64,000 bases of DNA from Protula sp. h YS-2021 (GCA_949752745.1 OX457026.1:38482723-38546722), one strand, 5' to 3'. Positions 10,801-21,779 are shown, counted from the stretch's first letter. Numbers and translations are program-made. Notes: generated from the sequence alone by a model not told the origin.

Positions 10801-13800
10801 GAAATTCAAGCAGCGTCAAAAATAGTAGCGGTAATTACTTCTGCTGCTACTGCTTTTTATGTGCTGCTTTGATATGTTTGTTAATATGCTAAACATGTCA
10901 CAAATAACATCCTAAATGCCAGTAATGTCTTCGGTGAAGTACTTTCTCTCTTCACCAGTCATATTTATAATACATCTACTTATGGATTACTTAATCGGCA
11001 GGTATCAAGTAAATGACAAATACTATCTCAAAGTGTTGTTTTGTATGGAGTTCTGCCGGAGAGGGATGGATTATGGTGGGGTGGGATAGGTTGGGCAAGG
11101 GTGGAGTAGGGAGGGTGGGATGGGCTGAGATAGGGGTATAATGGGTGAGTCAGGTGGATTGAACGCTCATTTTTAAACCTACAGTAAAGCCTGCGTCCGA
11201 ACAAACATGTATAATGCGGACAACTCCCTAATTTGGATAAGTCTCTTTTAAGTTCCCATTGGTTTCTGTATAATAACTCATGTCGCTGTATGAAGAACCC
11301 GTGCAATTCAGACAAGGTAATGGTGCCATCCTTGCGTGCTGTTTGAAGTTGTTGTCTAGATAATTTCAATAAGAAATGCGACTGGATCTGTTTGCGAAAT
11401 GTATAATCCCCTTAAAGTTTCTGATATTGCTCATACTTTTTGACTACCAGTTACTTGTCCTGCCTTTATTTCTTCACTGCTGGTTTGGGGTGAAGTTTGT
11501 TCTTGTTTGTTTCATACAGAAGTCATTCAACACCCAATTTCTATAAACTTAATGTCCAAATACCGGGATAAATCTCTGTAATTCAGCTTGATCAGTTTCA
11601 ATCTGTGCAATTAGTTAGTCAGTTTAATTAAATTTTAAAAAAATATTCAGATATGATTACCGATCACATTCGGGAACTAAGTGTTCGTGACTGTACCACC
11701 TGTGCCAGTTTGAGGGTCAGAACATCGGAGGACATTACGGGGGTGCAGATTGCCTACAGTATCAATAGTATAATATCTGGATACATCAGGTTTTACTGTA
11801 CTCCCATGTTATGCTAACGATGACAAATGTTGTTGGGGTTTCCTCACCCTAGTCAGTGTCATCACTACGGATACGGTGTATCTTTTTTCAGTTCCAGGAG
11901 ACTGGGCTGAATGGACGGAATGGAGTGCTTGTTCTGACACGTGCGGGGGCGGCACGAAGGTGCGGACACGCGACTGTGACTACGAATCGTACGGTGATCT
12001 CACTGCCCCGTGCATTGGAATAAACACGACTGTTGAACCGTGCCATGAGTTTGACTGCTTGCCATTCGGTGAGTGTTTACTATTCATGTTTATTGCTTCC
12101 AACTGCAAGTTTTAAGTACCCAACTTAGACTATTAGAACAGTATCGCTCTTTTCCTGTATTAAAGTACTTGCATTACACATGTCATTGATACTAAACAGT
12201 TGTTCTTGATACAGCGAAAACGTGCAGTGAGTATGTGAAACGGGGTCTAGTGGACAGTGCGTGGGTGCAGATAGACCCGGACGGATCGTTCGGTTGGCCC
12301 GCTTTCCACGTGTATTGCGAGAACACAGGGGCTCAGACAGGAATAACTATTATCCGTAAGCTAAAATTCGCACTCAATGCTTCGTTTTTACCTTTTAATT
12401 TTACACTTGCACCACTTTTCGGGTCATTCTTTATTATCCGCCGGGAACCGGACGGATATAGTTTTCATTCTGTCCGTCTGTCTGTCCGTCCGTCTGTCCG
12501 TCTGTCCGTCTGTGCAATTTCAGTCTCACGCGCCTACAGCCCGCATTAGTGGGTGGACTGATTTCAGATTTTACCCAGGGCTGCTCCTAAGCATCCCGCA
12601 GTGCAGTGACCAGGATTCGACCGGATCCGAGCAAAATTGTTAAAATGGCAAAACTTTAAAAAATTGCAGACACTGAATAAGGACTTTGCATAACACACAT
12701 CAGTCTCACGCGCCTACAGCCCGCATTAGTGGGTGGATTGATTTCAGATTTTACCCAGGGCTGCTCCTAAGCATCCCGCAGTGCAGTGACCAGGATTCGA
12801 CCGGATCCGAGCAAAATTGCCAAAATGGCAAAACTTTAAAAAATTGCAGACACTGAATAAGGACTTTGCATAACACACATCAGTCTCACGCGCCTACAGC
12901 CCGCATTAGTGGGTGGATTGATTATCTTCACACCAAATCAACCATGTACCACTGGCTCTACAAACCTCTACTTCACTGACCACAAAACTGTATGGTGTTC
13001 TTTGGAACAGTTGTTCACAGGAACATCATAATCAGGTATAAAATTTGCGCGAACCCGGCGGATTCATGCTTCTCGAGCATCTAGTTTATATTCAGGTAGA
13101 AGAGCTTATGATTTGTTCACTAAATTAAGATTTCAAAACTCTTTCTGTTTATCTTGATAATTCAGAAATTCTTTTTAAAACGTCACATTCTTGAATTTTA
13201 CAAAATCATCACAATTATATGTTTTCAGTCAACATCTTCACGAAAAACAAAATGCGTGTTGTTTAGAAACGACACCTGAAAATCTGTTAAATAAAATGCA
13301 GGGAACATGCTTTTAAAGTCCTCCAATTTTCAGCTATGCAAAATTACAGAATCAGACCGATTAAATGTCAAAATTCAAAACTCAGGCTGAAGATTTTGGA
13401 ACTAACACTCATTCTATAATGTTTATTGGTTGTGGTGAAAGTAAACAGAACCACCTAGAGAGCAAAATATTAAGACCATCCCCTGTTTATATATATTATG
13501 TTTCATTGTATTTTTAGACCACCAGTTTGAAAACAGTACATCGGTGCAGGGGTATGAAGGTGCGGGCGAGTATCAAGCTGCACTCAAGTACTCTGATCAG
13601 TTCGGAAATATCATTAATATAGAGCAAGTCATGGAACTCGTCGATGCTTCGGAATCGTGCAAGCAGTACATCAGGTAACCTGCAACTAACACAGAATCAT
13701 GCAAGCAATACATCAGGTAAAATGTATGGAAGCACGGAATCGTGCAAACAGTACATCAGGTAAACTGCATATAAACACAGAATCATGCAAACAGTACATC

Positions 13801-16800
13801 AGGTAAACTGCATGGAAGCAGAGAATCGTGCCAACAGTACATCAGGTAAACTACATAATAAAAACAGAATCATGCAAACAGTATGATTCTTTACGGACCA
13901 GTTACCAGTCCGAAATTGGAATTTTTTATTGAGCCTGATCCATTTGCAAAGGGGTCGGATTGGTGCTTGGTATGTTAAATGGCCGAAAATGTCAAGACAA
14001 AAAATAAACTGTGCTAACATAAAACAGAATCTTGTCAATCGTGTTTTTACTAATCTGTGTAATGTAAGAGTTAGAGACAGAAAGTACCATGGACAAAACG
14101 CACAACAAAAAACACGTCATCATTTTCAGCAGACAGTTAGAAAAAAATCGACAAATTATTGCTACTTGATCTGCAATTCAACTGACATTAGAGCAAATGC
14201 CTTTCTTCGTTTTATATAACGAAAAGGAAGGAGCTTCTAAGCACGGCATGGGCCTGATGAAACACAATTGACCTAACGATAATTAATTTAGCGACTTTTG
14301 ATCGAAATGTGCAAAGATCGAAATCTTTTTGTTGTTGTCAGCCTAGTGATGACAGGTAAGACAACGCTTGACATTTTAACTGATTTATACTTGTGCCAAG
14401 CAATAAAGTCTGCAAAGTATTAGATGAGTCCAGGTAAGTAGAGATGGCCACCTTTGATATGGTCAAAGTAAAAAACCGGAAGTGGGCCATTATCTCGAAA
14501 ACGGTTAGAGATAGAGCGATTTTGAGCTTATTTTCGACCCTGTGGGCCTAAAAGACGATAGGTAAGAGGTATCTCGGTGACCTTGCCCTCATCGGAAATG
14601 GTCAAAGTCAAAAACCGGAAGTTGACCATTATCTCGAAAACGGTTAGAAATGGAACGATTTTGAGTTTATTTTCGACCCTTTGGGCCTAAAAGACGATAT
14701 GTAAGAGGGTAAAAGTCCTGCAGTCCAGTATAACTCACTTCTCCACCTCGATTGTAGATCAACCTACACAGAGCTTTTACTCTTATCATTGCAGCAGCAA
14801 ATTTATCTAAAATCACATAAACGTAGAAGCTTTTAAAACTAGCGTGAATACATTTGGTCATTTACATTAGTGCCAATGATGGCCGATATACCAAAATGAA
14901 CAACATAGAGATTTACTGCATTGAAATATAGCAGAGAAAATGTTATTTGACATTTCTTTGGCTTTCAGTTGAGAGTTAAGTTAAGCTTAAATTTTAAAGT
15001 CATTTAATATATAGGGAACACTCCTTCACTTACCGGTAAAGTTTGATGCGGGTAAATACTTTTTATCCGCTATTACTTTGTGTAAAAGTTCGTTGTAACA
15101 GACTCTAACCGAGAAAAGTTTTGTATATGCTCTGATGTGGCACAGTTACATTTTATAGTTAAAAGAATGAGATTTCTGAAGCGAACAAGAAAGGAGATAT
15201 TTTGGTAAACGACAAAAACCTCCCCGGTTGGGCCAAAAGCCCCTCCCCATGTCAAAAGAAAAAGCTCCATCCCACCCCCTCCCATTTTGCATTGACGGTA
15301 AAGTTTTACTGGGGAGTTTTTACTTAGAACCACCATTTTTCAGTATGTCACCAAAATCGAATGTCACAGAAATCGAAACTCTTTCATTATTTCGTCATTT
15401 CAGGTTGCAGACTATTAAAAGAACTTATTTCCTTGCTTTAGAAATAGAAAAACATAAAGAAATGGTAACACAGTCTACTCCCGTTGCACCAACATTCTAA
15501 CATTCAAGAAAATGACAAAAAAATACAAGTTTAGGAATCTTATGACGTTTTTGTCATCAATATTATAAATCAGTGTACACTGAACATTTTACTCTGCTGC
15601 AAACAGAAATTACAGATCGGTTCTGAATACAAAATATTACAACTGCTTATGCTAAAATTCACTCCCAACAATACGTCTACACATTTTCACCAAGGAAACA
15701 GTCACTGAAATAGAGTTTTACTTTTTCGTAAAAACATCAAGGATAGATTTTTGTTTAGCAGCTTGTACAGACATTTTTTAAATAATCTGCTTAGATTTTT
15801 ATATCGTCAACAGACGCTTTTGTGATTACTCCAAATAGCGTTAGACGCTGTGAATGTGTTTTTTTCGCTTTGAAAGCATTCGGTGGTTTATTTTATGGTA
15901 AATTCGCGATTTTATCTGATATTTTAACTGTCCCTAATACAAGGCCTACCAAAAATGTTTGGTTTATTTGCTTCAGGAGTGGTTTTATATAGTACGGTGT
16001 TAAAAGTTTAAATGTTGGAAACCCTCAAATTCGCTCGTAGTATTTCCTATTTTTTTTATTTAAAAACCCTCAAATTTGTTCCTTGTTTTTCTTGTTTATG
16101 TGCTTGGAAAGTTCAAAGTTTTTACTGATTTTTTGTTGACCATAATTTGAAAGCCTGCACTGGGAATGATCTGAAATAACAGAAAAATAAAGTGATAATT
16201 TGTATGACTTTTTATCAAGTCGGCAAATAATTATAAAAATGAACACCCTAAAAAGGGTATCTGACATGAGTATGTTCTGTCTTGGGACTTTCTCGTCCAG
16301 GTACGTTTTAGTCTGGGTACGTTCTGTCCAGGGTACGTTTTGTCCTGTGTACGTTCTGTCCCGCTCCCTACATAAAGGATGTTTATTACAGATGAAAGTC
16401 AGATCATGACTCTTCAAAAGTGATATAAATTTATGCAATCCTTTTAATTCATAGTTAATTTAGTGATAAATTGATCACCTGTTGTTGCTCCTCCATCCTT
16501 GAAATTATATCGGTATTTGAGATATTTGAAATGTAGTATTTTTGGGTTTTATTTTTTCTAGCTGGCAATGTAGCTCCGCCATTTTTAATCCAGACGAATC
16601 AACATTGATTGCAGAAAATAAACAGCCTTACAAACTGACATACTGGGCAAACAGGTAGGTGGGTAAGGCGTAGCTGCGGAATGGTTCACACGTTATGAAG
16701 TTGCTTATTGTGACGATATTCCATGAGGGGCAGCTTGCTTGAGTAGCAGTAGCTTTTTAACCCTCTCGCGTGACAATTAGTGCTCTTATTTATAAAGTTA

Positions 16801-17092
16801 TAACATAATTAGACACTTAAACATGACATATAAAAGTAAGGAGATCTGCATAAGATAAGATGACAAATACCCGCTGTCAGATGGGAAGAGGCGATGAATT
16901 ACTGGGGTGGAGCAGATCCAGACATGAATCCCCCGCGGATGACGTGTGCCTGTGGCATGACTGGCACGTGTGTCAATTCGGATTACCTGTGTAACTGTGA
17001 CAGCAATGACCAGAGCGCGTGGCAGGAGGACGCTGGTTGGCTCATCCACAAGTACGACCTGCCTGTCACCAGCTTCCACGCAGGAGATACAG
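7725..17092 (+). CDS. TSP1 and CNTNAP-type fibrinogen-like glycoprotein gene (partial, six exons)
   Basis: Six exons join with matching phase: 7725-7889, 11892-12068, 12215-12355, 13518-13674, 16562-16654 and 16881-17092 (945 nt, 315 codons; phases 1-1, 1-1, 1-1, 1-2, 2-2, 2-1). All have AG acceptors and GT donors. Residues 1-55 and 56-114 are two TSP1 repeats, each with a WxxW motif and CSxTCGGG, the usual sites for tryptophan C-mannosylation and O-fucosylation. The remainder resembles the fibrinogen-like domain of contactin-associated proteins and neurexin IV: an IDPDGS...FHVYCENTG start, then YWGGADPD, CACGMTGTC, LCNCDSND, W...DAGWL and LPVTSFHAGDT. The protein should be extracellular and may act in adhesion or recognition, but that is inferred from family. 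Neither signal peptide nor membrane segment is in the window. The upstream exons and the expected C-terminal part of the fold were not found. No gene symbol can be assigned. Confidence 0.85.
8112..8257. mobile_element. Small inverted-repeat element with four internal palindromes
   Basis: Bounded by a perfect 10-bp inverted repeat, TGTGTCAAAT (8112-8121) and ATTTGACACA (8247-8256). Inside are four palindromes centred about 29 bp apart: CGCTGAAATTTTCAGCG (8139), CGCTGATACAGTCAGCG (8168), TTGCTGAAACTTCCAGCAA (8197) and the weaker GTTGATTATAAGCAAC (8227). It lies in the first intron of the TSP1 gene. It looks like a miniature inverted-repeat element or foldback repeat. No target duplication was identified. 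Confidence 0.6.
8258..10600. other. Intron sequence without recognised features
   Basis: AT-rich intron of the TSP1/fibrinogen-like gene. Open frames here lack domain motifs and are not flanked by usable splice sites that continue the gene. Confidence 0.5.
10605..10815. repeat. Imperfect GCA/CAA trinucleotide tract
   Basis: Low-complexity CAG/GCA-rich stretch with recurring AATTCAAGCAGCAGCAGCA words. It gives a 62-residue alanine-rich open frame (10560-10748) that I treat as a by-product of the microsatellite. Located in an intron. Confidence 0.85.
11688..11756 (+). pseudogene. Possible relic TSP1 exon
   Basis: About 130 bp before the second TSP1 exon, one frame reads CTTCASLRVRTSED (compare CSxTCGGGxxVRTR of TSP1), and after a frame change the next part reads GGHYGGADC (compare GGxDC of TSP1). 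No WxxW block or intact splice sites accompany it. It may be a decayed TSP1 exon left from tandem duplication, but the match is short. Confidence 0.35.
11892..12068 (+). CDS. Exon: TSP1 repeat 2
   Basis: A 177-bp symmetrical phase 1-1 exon after TTTTTTCAG and before GTGAGT. It encodes GDWAEWTEWSACSDTCGGGT, then VRTRDC, APC and PCHEFDC. Cysteine spacing fits a full TSP1 module. It is only 146 bp upstream of the first fibrinogen-like exon. Confidence 0.93.
12215..12355 (+). CDS. Exon: start of CNTNAP-type fibrinogen-like domain
   Basis: A 141-bp phase 1-1 exon encoding CSEYVKRGLVDSAWVQIDPD followed by GSFGWPAFHVYCENTG. The IDPDGS...F.VYC pattern marks the first strands of fibrinogen-like domains in CASPR/neurexin-IV proteins. 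Donor is CC|GTAAGC. Confidence 0.85.
12466..12512. repeat. TCTGTCCG microsatellite
   Basis: Short tract of TCTGTCCGTC-type repeats in intron 3, next to the 180-bp repeat. A related short tract occurs at 51977-52007. Confidence 0.85.
12521..12922. repeat. 180-bp tandem repeat, 2.2 copies
   Basis: Near-identical units start at 12521, 12701 and 12881 (CAGTCTCACGCGCCTACAGC). Only a few substitutions separate the copies, so the duplication is recent. It lies within an intron of the fibrinogen-like gene. Confidence 0.95.
13518..13674 (+). CDS. Exon: fibrinogen-like domain, second part
   Basis: A 157-bp phase 1-2 exon after TATTTTTAG. It encodes HQFENSTSVQGYEGAGEY and later ESCKQYI, the region before the conserved Trp/Cys block of CNTNAP fibrinogen-like domains. 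Its 3' end, including the splice donor, is tandemly copied downstream (13651-13882). Confidence 0.8.
13651..13882. repeat. 43-bp tandem repeat copied from an exon end and its splice donor
   Basis: Six copies of about 43 bp. The first copy is the real exon end (GGAATCGTGC...TACATCAG) plus the donor GTAACC. The next four repeat the same exon end followed by CAG|GTAA, and the last is truncated. Copies alternate between GAATCGTGC and GAATCATGC forms, so the true period may be a dimer of about 86 bp. Use of any downstream donor would add a TAA stop at 13676-13678. Confidence 0.9.
14452..14712. repeat. 139-bp tandem duplication
   Basis: Two copies of a unit with GGTCAAAGT...AAAACCGGAAGT, CATTATCTCGAAAACGGTTAG and GGGCCTAAAAGACGATA, offset by about 139 bp. 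Intron 4 of the fibrinogen-like gene. Confidence 0.85.
14713..16270. other. Intron sequence without recognised features
   Basis: AT-rich intron DNA. No exon-like or mobile-element pattern was recognised. Confidence 0.45.
16276..16362. repeat. About 19-bp tandem repeat
   Basis: About five diverged copies of a GTACGTTCTGTCCAGG-type unit in intron 4. Confidence 0.8.
16562..16654 (+). CDS. Exon: fibrinogen-like domain, third part
   Basis: A 93-bp phase 2-2 exon after TTTTTTCTAG and before GTAGGT. It encodes WQCSSAIFNPDEST...YKLTYWAN. The tryptophan-rich strand precedes the YWGG block of the next exon, as in the CNTNAP family. Confidence 0.78.
16881..17092 (+). CDS. Exon: fibrinogen-like domain, CACG/CNCD block
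   Basis: A 212-bp phase 2-1 exon encoding MNYWGGADPD, TCACGMTGTC, YLCNCDSND, WQEDAGWL and YDLPVTSFHAGDT. This is the most diagnostic block of the CNTNAP/neurexin-IV fibrinogen-like domain (YWGG, CACG, CNCD, W..D.G.L, LPV, GDT). The expected next segment was not found downstream. Confidence 0.9.
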
Positions 17093-17151
17093 GTTTGTTC
17101 TCCTATTCGTTTTATGGGAAAAATGAAACTTATAATTTTCAATCATTACAG

Positions 17152-17440
17152 ATCCGGTGTAACAGGGTATCGTCCCCATCCCCCTCCTTCTCCCTGCTTA
17201 TAATCTGTACAGATCCGGTGTAACAGGGTATCGCCCCCGTCCCCCTCCCCCCTGCTTATAATCTGTACAGATCCGGTGTAACAGGGTATCGCCCCCGCCC
17301 CCCTCCCTCCCCCTGCTTATAATCTGTACAGATCTGGGGTAACAGGGTATCTCCCCTAGCCCTCTCCCTCCCCCTGCTTCTAATCTGTACAGATCCGGTG
17401 TAACAGGGTATCACCCCCGTCCCCTCCCTCCCCCTTCTCG
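17152..17440. repeat. About 60-bp tandem repeat resembling a splice acceptor
   Basis: Five copies begin at about 17152, 17213, 17271, 17332 and 17393, each ATCCGGTGTAACAGGGTATC followed by a C-rich tract and CTGCTTATAATCTGTACAG. The pyrimidine-rich tract ending in CAG looks like an acceptor. In the phase needed by the upstream exon the first copy gives DPV and a stop (17160-17162). Related inverted words occur at 17781-17797 and 24706-24723, so the repeat may instead come from a dispersed element. Confidence 0.85.
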
Positions 17441-19199
17441 CCCGAGGCGACGAGGGTGCATTACACTGTCTGGTACGTAGGGCATCCCCATGCTCGCTTC
17501 TTCTAAGGTTTAATTTTCAAAACCTTTAGTACAAATTTGAATGAGCTTCCAAAAGCACATGTGGTTTCCCTATGCCATGATTATAAAAGATTAACTCGAT
17601 TACTGGAAAAACACTTCATTAACTTAAATTTAATTCTAATATGTTTTTAATTAACTATAAATATAAGGACCCTGCTAGGAAAAGACATCACAACCCATTC
17701 GAAAACTCTTACTTTTCCTAGAACAGGACCTGAGCTCAAGCGTCACTATCTCACCACTATTAATTTCGAACCCTCCCGATATCCTGTTACACCGGGGATT
17801 TTGCTTATTTATATACTTCTCTATACATTTTTTAGATGGGTACCTAAATTCGTAATAGATCGGTTACAAACACAACTACTGATTACAAATAAAATGTCAT
17901 TTTACAAAATGAGTCTTGAAACAGTGATAGCTAGACAGTGATAGCGACAACTTTTGAAATGGTTACTGACATCTCGTGACTGCTGTTTTCTCTCTAAGAT
18001 CAGCAGTTCCTCATACAGAGGCTCTTAGCTTATATATTATTCCTACAGGCAATTAGCATCATCCCTTTCTCTTGCTTAAGGAAAACAATCCTTCCTTTTG
18101 TTTTTTTGTTTGCTTATAAGAATTTCACACTATAAAATCACTTTAATGTTCAATGAAAGGTTTTTGCAAGAATGTTTCAACTGCTAAATCAAGAATAAAG
18201 TTCAAAGCCATTTTTTACGAATATAGGTACCTAAGTATGATTTGTCCAAAGCATGCAAAAGAATGTAAATACATCAGTTACTGTACTATAGATTTCTAGA
18301 TTATTGGAATGATAATTTGACAAATCGTAATTTTAGATATTTTATATGCCTGTTGTCTAGATTTACAAAACTGCATTGCATGCTCCCGATAAAGATTCAA
18401 ACCATTGCTTATGCCTCGTTTCGGTGTCAAATTAGCAACATTATTATATTTTCTGATTTGAGAAGTGCTATTTTGAATGACAGACTTTTATTCTGAGCAA
18501 TTAAGGAGAATTAAGCGAATATTTTGCCAATGATGCAGTAACATCTTGCTTCAGTTTATGGATATTAATTTGAAATGCTACATTTGTTTTGGAGTTTTTT
18601 TTCAAAATTTTTATCTCTCAGTGCTTTATTCCTAAAAATCATCAAGAATCTCCCCATGAAAATATGGTATGCCACTTTCACGTTCATTCAATACTTAAAT
18701 GTTTCTTAAATGACTGGTTTCTCCAAATAATTAATAAATTTCGGAGAGTGATAAGAGATACCTTCAAGTCATTACAAATATATATCGTTATTTGGAGAAA
18801 ACTGAGCGAAAGATGTCTCCAGCGTCTATAAACTAAATACATGTTTTCTTCAATTAACGATATCCTATTAATTTTATCATATATTCGATATTTAAATGAT
18901 ATCCAAATACATGAGTATATTTGGCAATGAATCTCCCCGTTGTGTCCCGTGAAGTCACTGCTGCGGGTAGGATAGTCACGTGTTTCCCAGACATGCGGGG
19001 AGAGGGGGCGGGTGGGCGAGGGGGGGGGGAGGGGCAAAATCCACCGAGCGTAGATCTGTAATTTTCGTAGATCACCGGTTCACAAAACTGGTAATTAAAA
19101 AGGGGGATCGGATCCAAGGTGTTTGAGAAAAATGCCGCTGGTCAGTTTAACGAATGTGTGAGAGTGAAGACAAGTGATGTAGTGGAATGTTGCAATATA
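17441..19199. other. No gene recognised
   Basis: AT-rich sequence. A segment at about 17640-17830 resembles one at about 24700-25030 (CTGTTACACCGG, TGGGGATATTGCTT words), suggesting a dispersed repeat. A purine/G-rich patch lies at about 18995-19035. The missing C-terminal exon of the upstream gene was not found. Confidence 0.4.
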
Positions 19200-20500
19200 T
19201 GAGCCTGGATTTGTTTGGATCCATGGTGCGCCTTAAAAATTTTCTTTGACCAGATTTTGTTCCAATCATATCACTGTAACCATTCGATTGATGAAACAAA
19301 TATCTGATACAGGAAAAGACGATGCCTAAATGTGCCTTTGTGGTTTTGATTGGTTGGATACACTAACCAGCCATCATGGTTAGAAGTGCCTTTTTGGAGA
19401 TTTTGATTTTGATTGTTGGATCCGAATCCCGATTCACTGAGGTACTTTGATTTTGTCCTGACCATATTGTGATCCACTATATTGTGGATTAAATTGATAT
19501 TTGACAAACATATGAATCATCAACTTTGATCAACCTTTTTGAGGTTTCAATTGTCTGGATCCAAATCTGGATCCATAGCGAGACTTTGAATTTTCTTTAA
19601 CTCAGAATTTGTCCAAACCATTTCGGCTAAACTATTTAACTCATCAAATTTATAGTTGATACTCGCAACAAACACGATGCCCGTATTGCCATCGGGGGAA
19701 TTTCGATTGTCTGGATCTGAATTTAGATCCATGGCGGTAGTTTGAATTTTTCAACTCAGAGTTTGTCCGGGCCACATCTTTGACAGTACTTAAGGAATCG
19801 AATTCCCTTTTGATACAACAATCAGCCAAATCTAGAGGATTTTAAATCAACTGGATTTGAATTTAGATCCATGGTGGAACCTTGAATTTTGTGTGGACAG
19901 TTTCTTTGAAACCGTTGTTAAAAAGAGCTGACCGCTGGTAAGTTCTTTCTGTTATGTACATATGCAAAGCGGGTGAATTTTTAAAGATTTGTTCACCTCT
20001 ACATCTGTCGACAGAAATAATACACAACAGACCAAACCATCGTGGAGGTTGGCTGTTACAGCATTCTCAAACAATTTGACGAATAGAGTTACTATATGAT
20101 ACACAAAACAATTATCATCCCTGGGTGTGACTTTTTGGGTTTTGATTGTGGTTGATTGGATTTCTAAAAAGTAGTTCCCTTCAGTACTATTTTCGCGGAA
20201 TCCTTGATGCATCTTCGGAACAAAAAGGCCCAATACACAACAGGTGACTATTGGATCACAACGCTCTCAAACTATTTAAACTTAAGAATCAAATTTGTAT
20301 TTGATAAATGAAACAACTATCATACCTAGATGTGCCTGTTGGGGTTTTAAATGTTTTGATCCAAATCTGGGATCGATGTTGTATGTACTTCATGTTTTTC
20401 AAGTCAAATTTTGTTGAGGCTAATTCGCAAGATGTAATGGCGACCACCACGCCTTGCTGTGTGTCTTCGAGATTGTGATTCTCTGATCCGTGTATGGATT
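19200..20500. repeat. Degenerate tandem satellite, about 150-bp unit
   Basis: Repeated blocks of TCTGGATCCAAATCTGGATC, CATGG and CTTTGAATTTT, followed by CAACTCAGAATTTGTCC and a variable tail. Anchors lie at about 19213, 19402, 19556, 19712, 19850 and 20350. Copies are strongly diverged, so exact unit count is uncertain. Confidence 0.75.
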
Positions 20501-20992
20501 TGATTTTTGATGCTTTTCAAGTTGGTAATTATTACTCTTTTATCCACCTTAACTAATTATATCACTTGCGGCAAGGGTTCTCCATCATTTGTTGCTCTTG
20601 AGTGGGTAGATGTTGGTGTTGTGAAGATTCAGACTCTAAATCCTTCAAATATGTCAGCAATAAGATTTGTCAGGGTTTGGTACCGTTTGATGCATTTAAA
20701 ATTTAAATTCGCTGAAATATTTCAAATGATCTATATTTAATGAGAGATGACATAATATTGAATATCTAAACTCATTTATGAACACATCAGATTCGGGTTA
20801 ATTTAATTTCAACTACATAAGACTTTTCAAAATACATGTTTTCATTATTTACAGATATCTTTAAATATCGAATACTTTTATAATAAGAGAAACGCACAAT
20901 TCTTCTTTTCTCTAACGTTTCGAGAAATCTGTCACCCCTCGAAAGCTTTTAGCCATAATTTCCAAGTGAATATACGAAAGTGGCCTGTTCAG

Positions 20993-21525
20993 TCGTGCCG
21001 ACTTGTTACACGTGTGACCTGTAGCCTGATGTTGCGTTTTGCCGACTTGTTACACGTGTGACCTGTAGTCTGATGTTGCGTTGTGCCGGCTTGTTACACG
21101 TGTGACCTGTAGCCTGATGTTTCGTTGTACCGACTTGTTACACGTGTGACCTGTAGCCTGATGTTGCGTTGTGCCGACTTGTTACACGTGTGACCTGTAG
21201 CCTGATGTTGCGTTGTGCCGACTTGTTACACGTGTGACCTGTAGCCTGATGTTGCGTTGTGCCGACTTGTTACACGTGTGACCTGTAGCCTGATATTGCG
21301 TTGTGCCGACTTGTTACACGTGTGACCTGTAGCCTGATGTTGCGTTGTGCCGACTTGTTACACGTGTGACCTGTAGCCTGATATTGCGTTGTGCCAACTT
21401 GTTACACGTGTGACCTGTAGCCTGACCTTGCGTTGTGCCGGCTTGTTACACGTGTGACCTGTAGCCTGATGTTGCGTTGTGCCAACTTGTTACACGTGTG
21501 ACCTGTAGCCTGATGTTGACTTGTA
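20993..21525. repeat. 44-bp minisatellite, about 12 copies
   Basis: Highly homogeneous array of CGACTTGTTACACGTGTGAC, CTGTAGCCTGATGTTGCGTTGTGC. Every unit contains the palindrome ACACGTGT. Low divergence suggests recent expansion or homogenisation. Confidence 0.95.
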
Positions 21526-21779
21526 TCACAAGGTGAGCCAGAGATAGAAGAAGGAAGATTTATTGTTGGCCCCATTATCTGCAATGGAACATACAGCGAG
21601 ATTGGGTAGCAGGCTGATGCGATATCTGTGAGTTTGTAGCTTTTAGTACGGGACATAGCTTCTTGCGGTAGGGCCTGGCTTACCTACATTCACTCGAAAC
21701 TGTTGTTCCTTCCTGCTCAGGCCTGTTCTATCAATCCGCTAGCATTTGTGATCGATGTGTGACTCGTTCCGTTATCACT

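Noticed and set aside
12235..12643. Reading frames running on from the third TSP1-gene exon
   Set aside because: They cross a good GTAAGC donor and enter a TCTGTCCG microsatellite and the 180-bp repeat, so they are intron read-through.
20993..21525. Regular 44-bp repeats that at first glance resemble a CRISPR array
   Set aside because: Units abut with no unique spacers, and the DNA is clearly from an animal.
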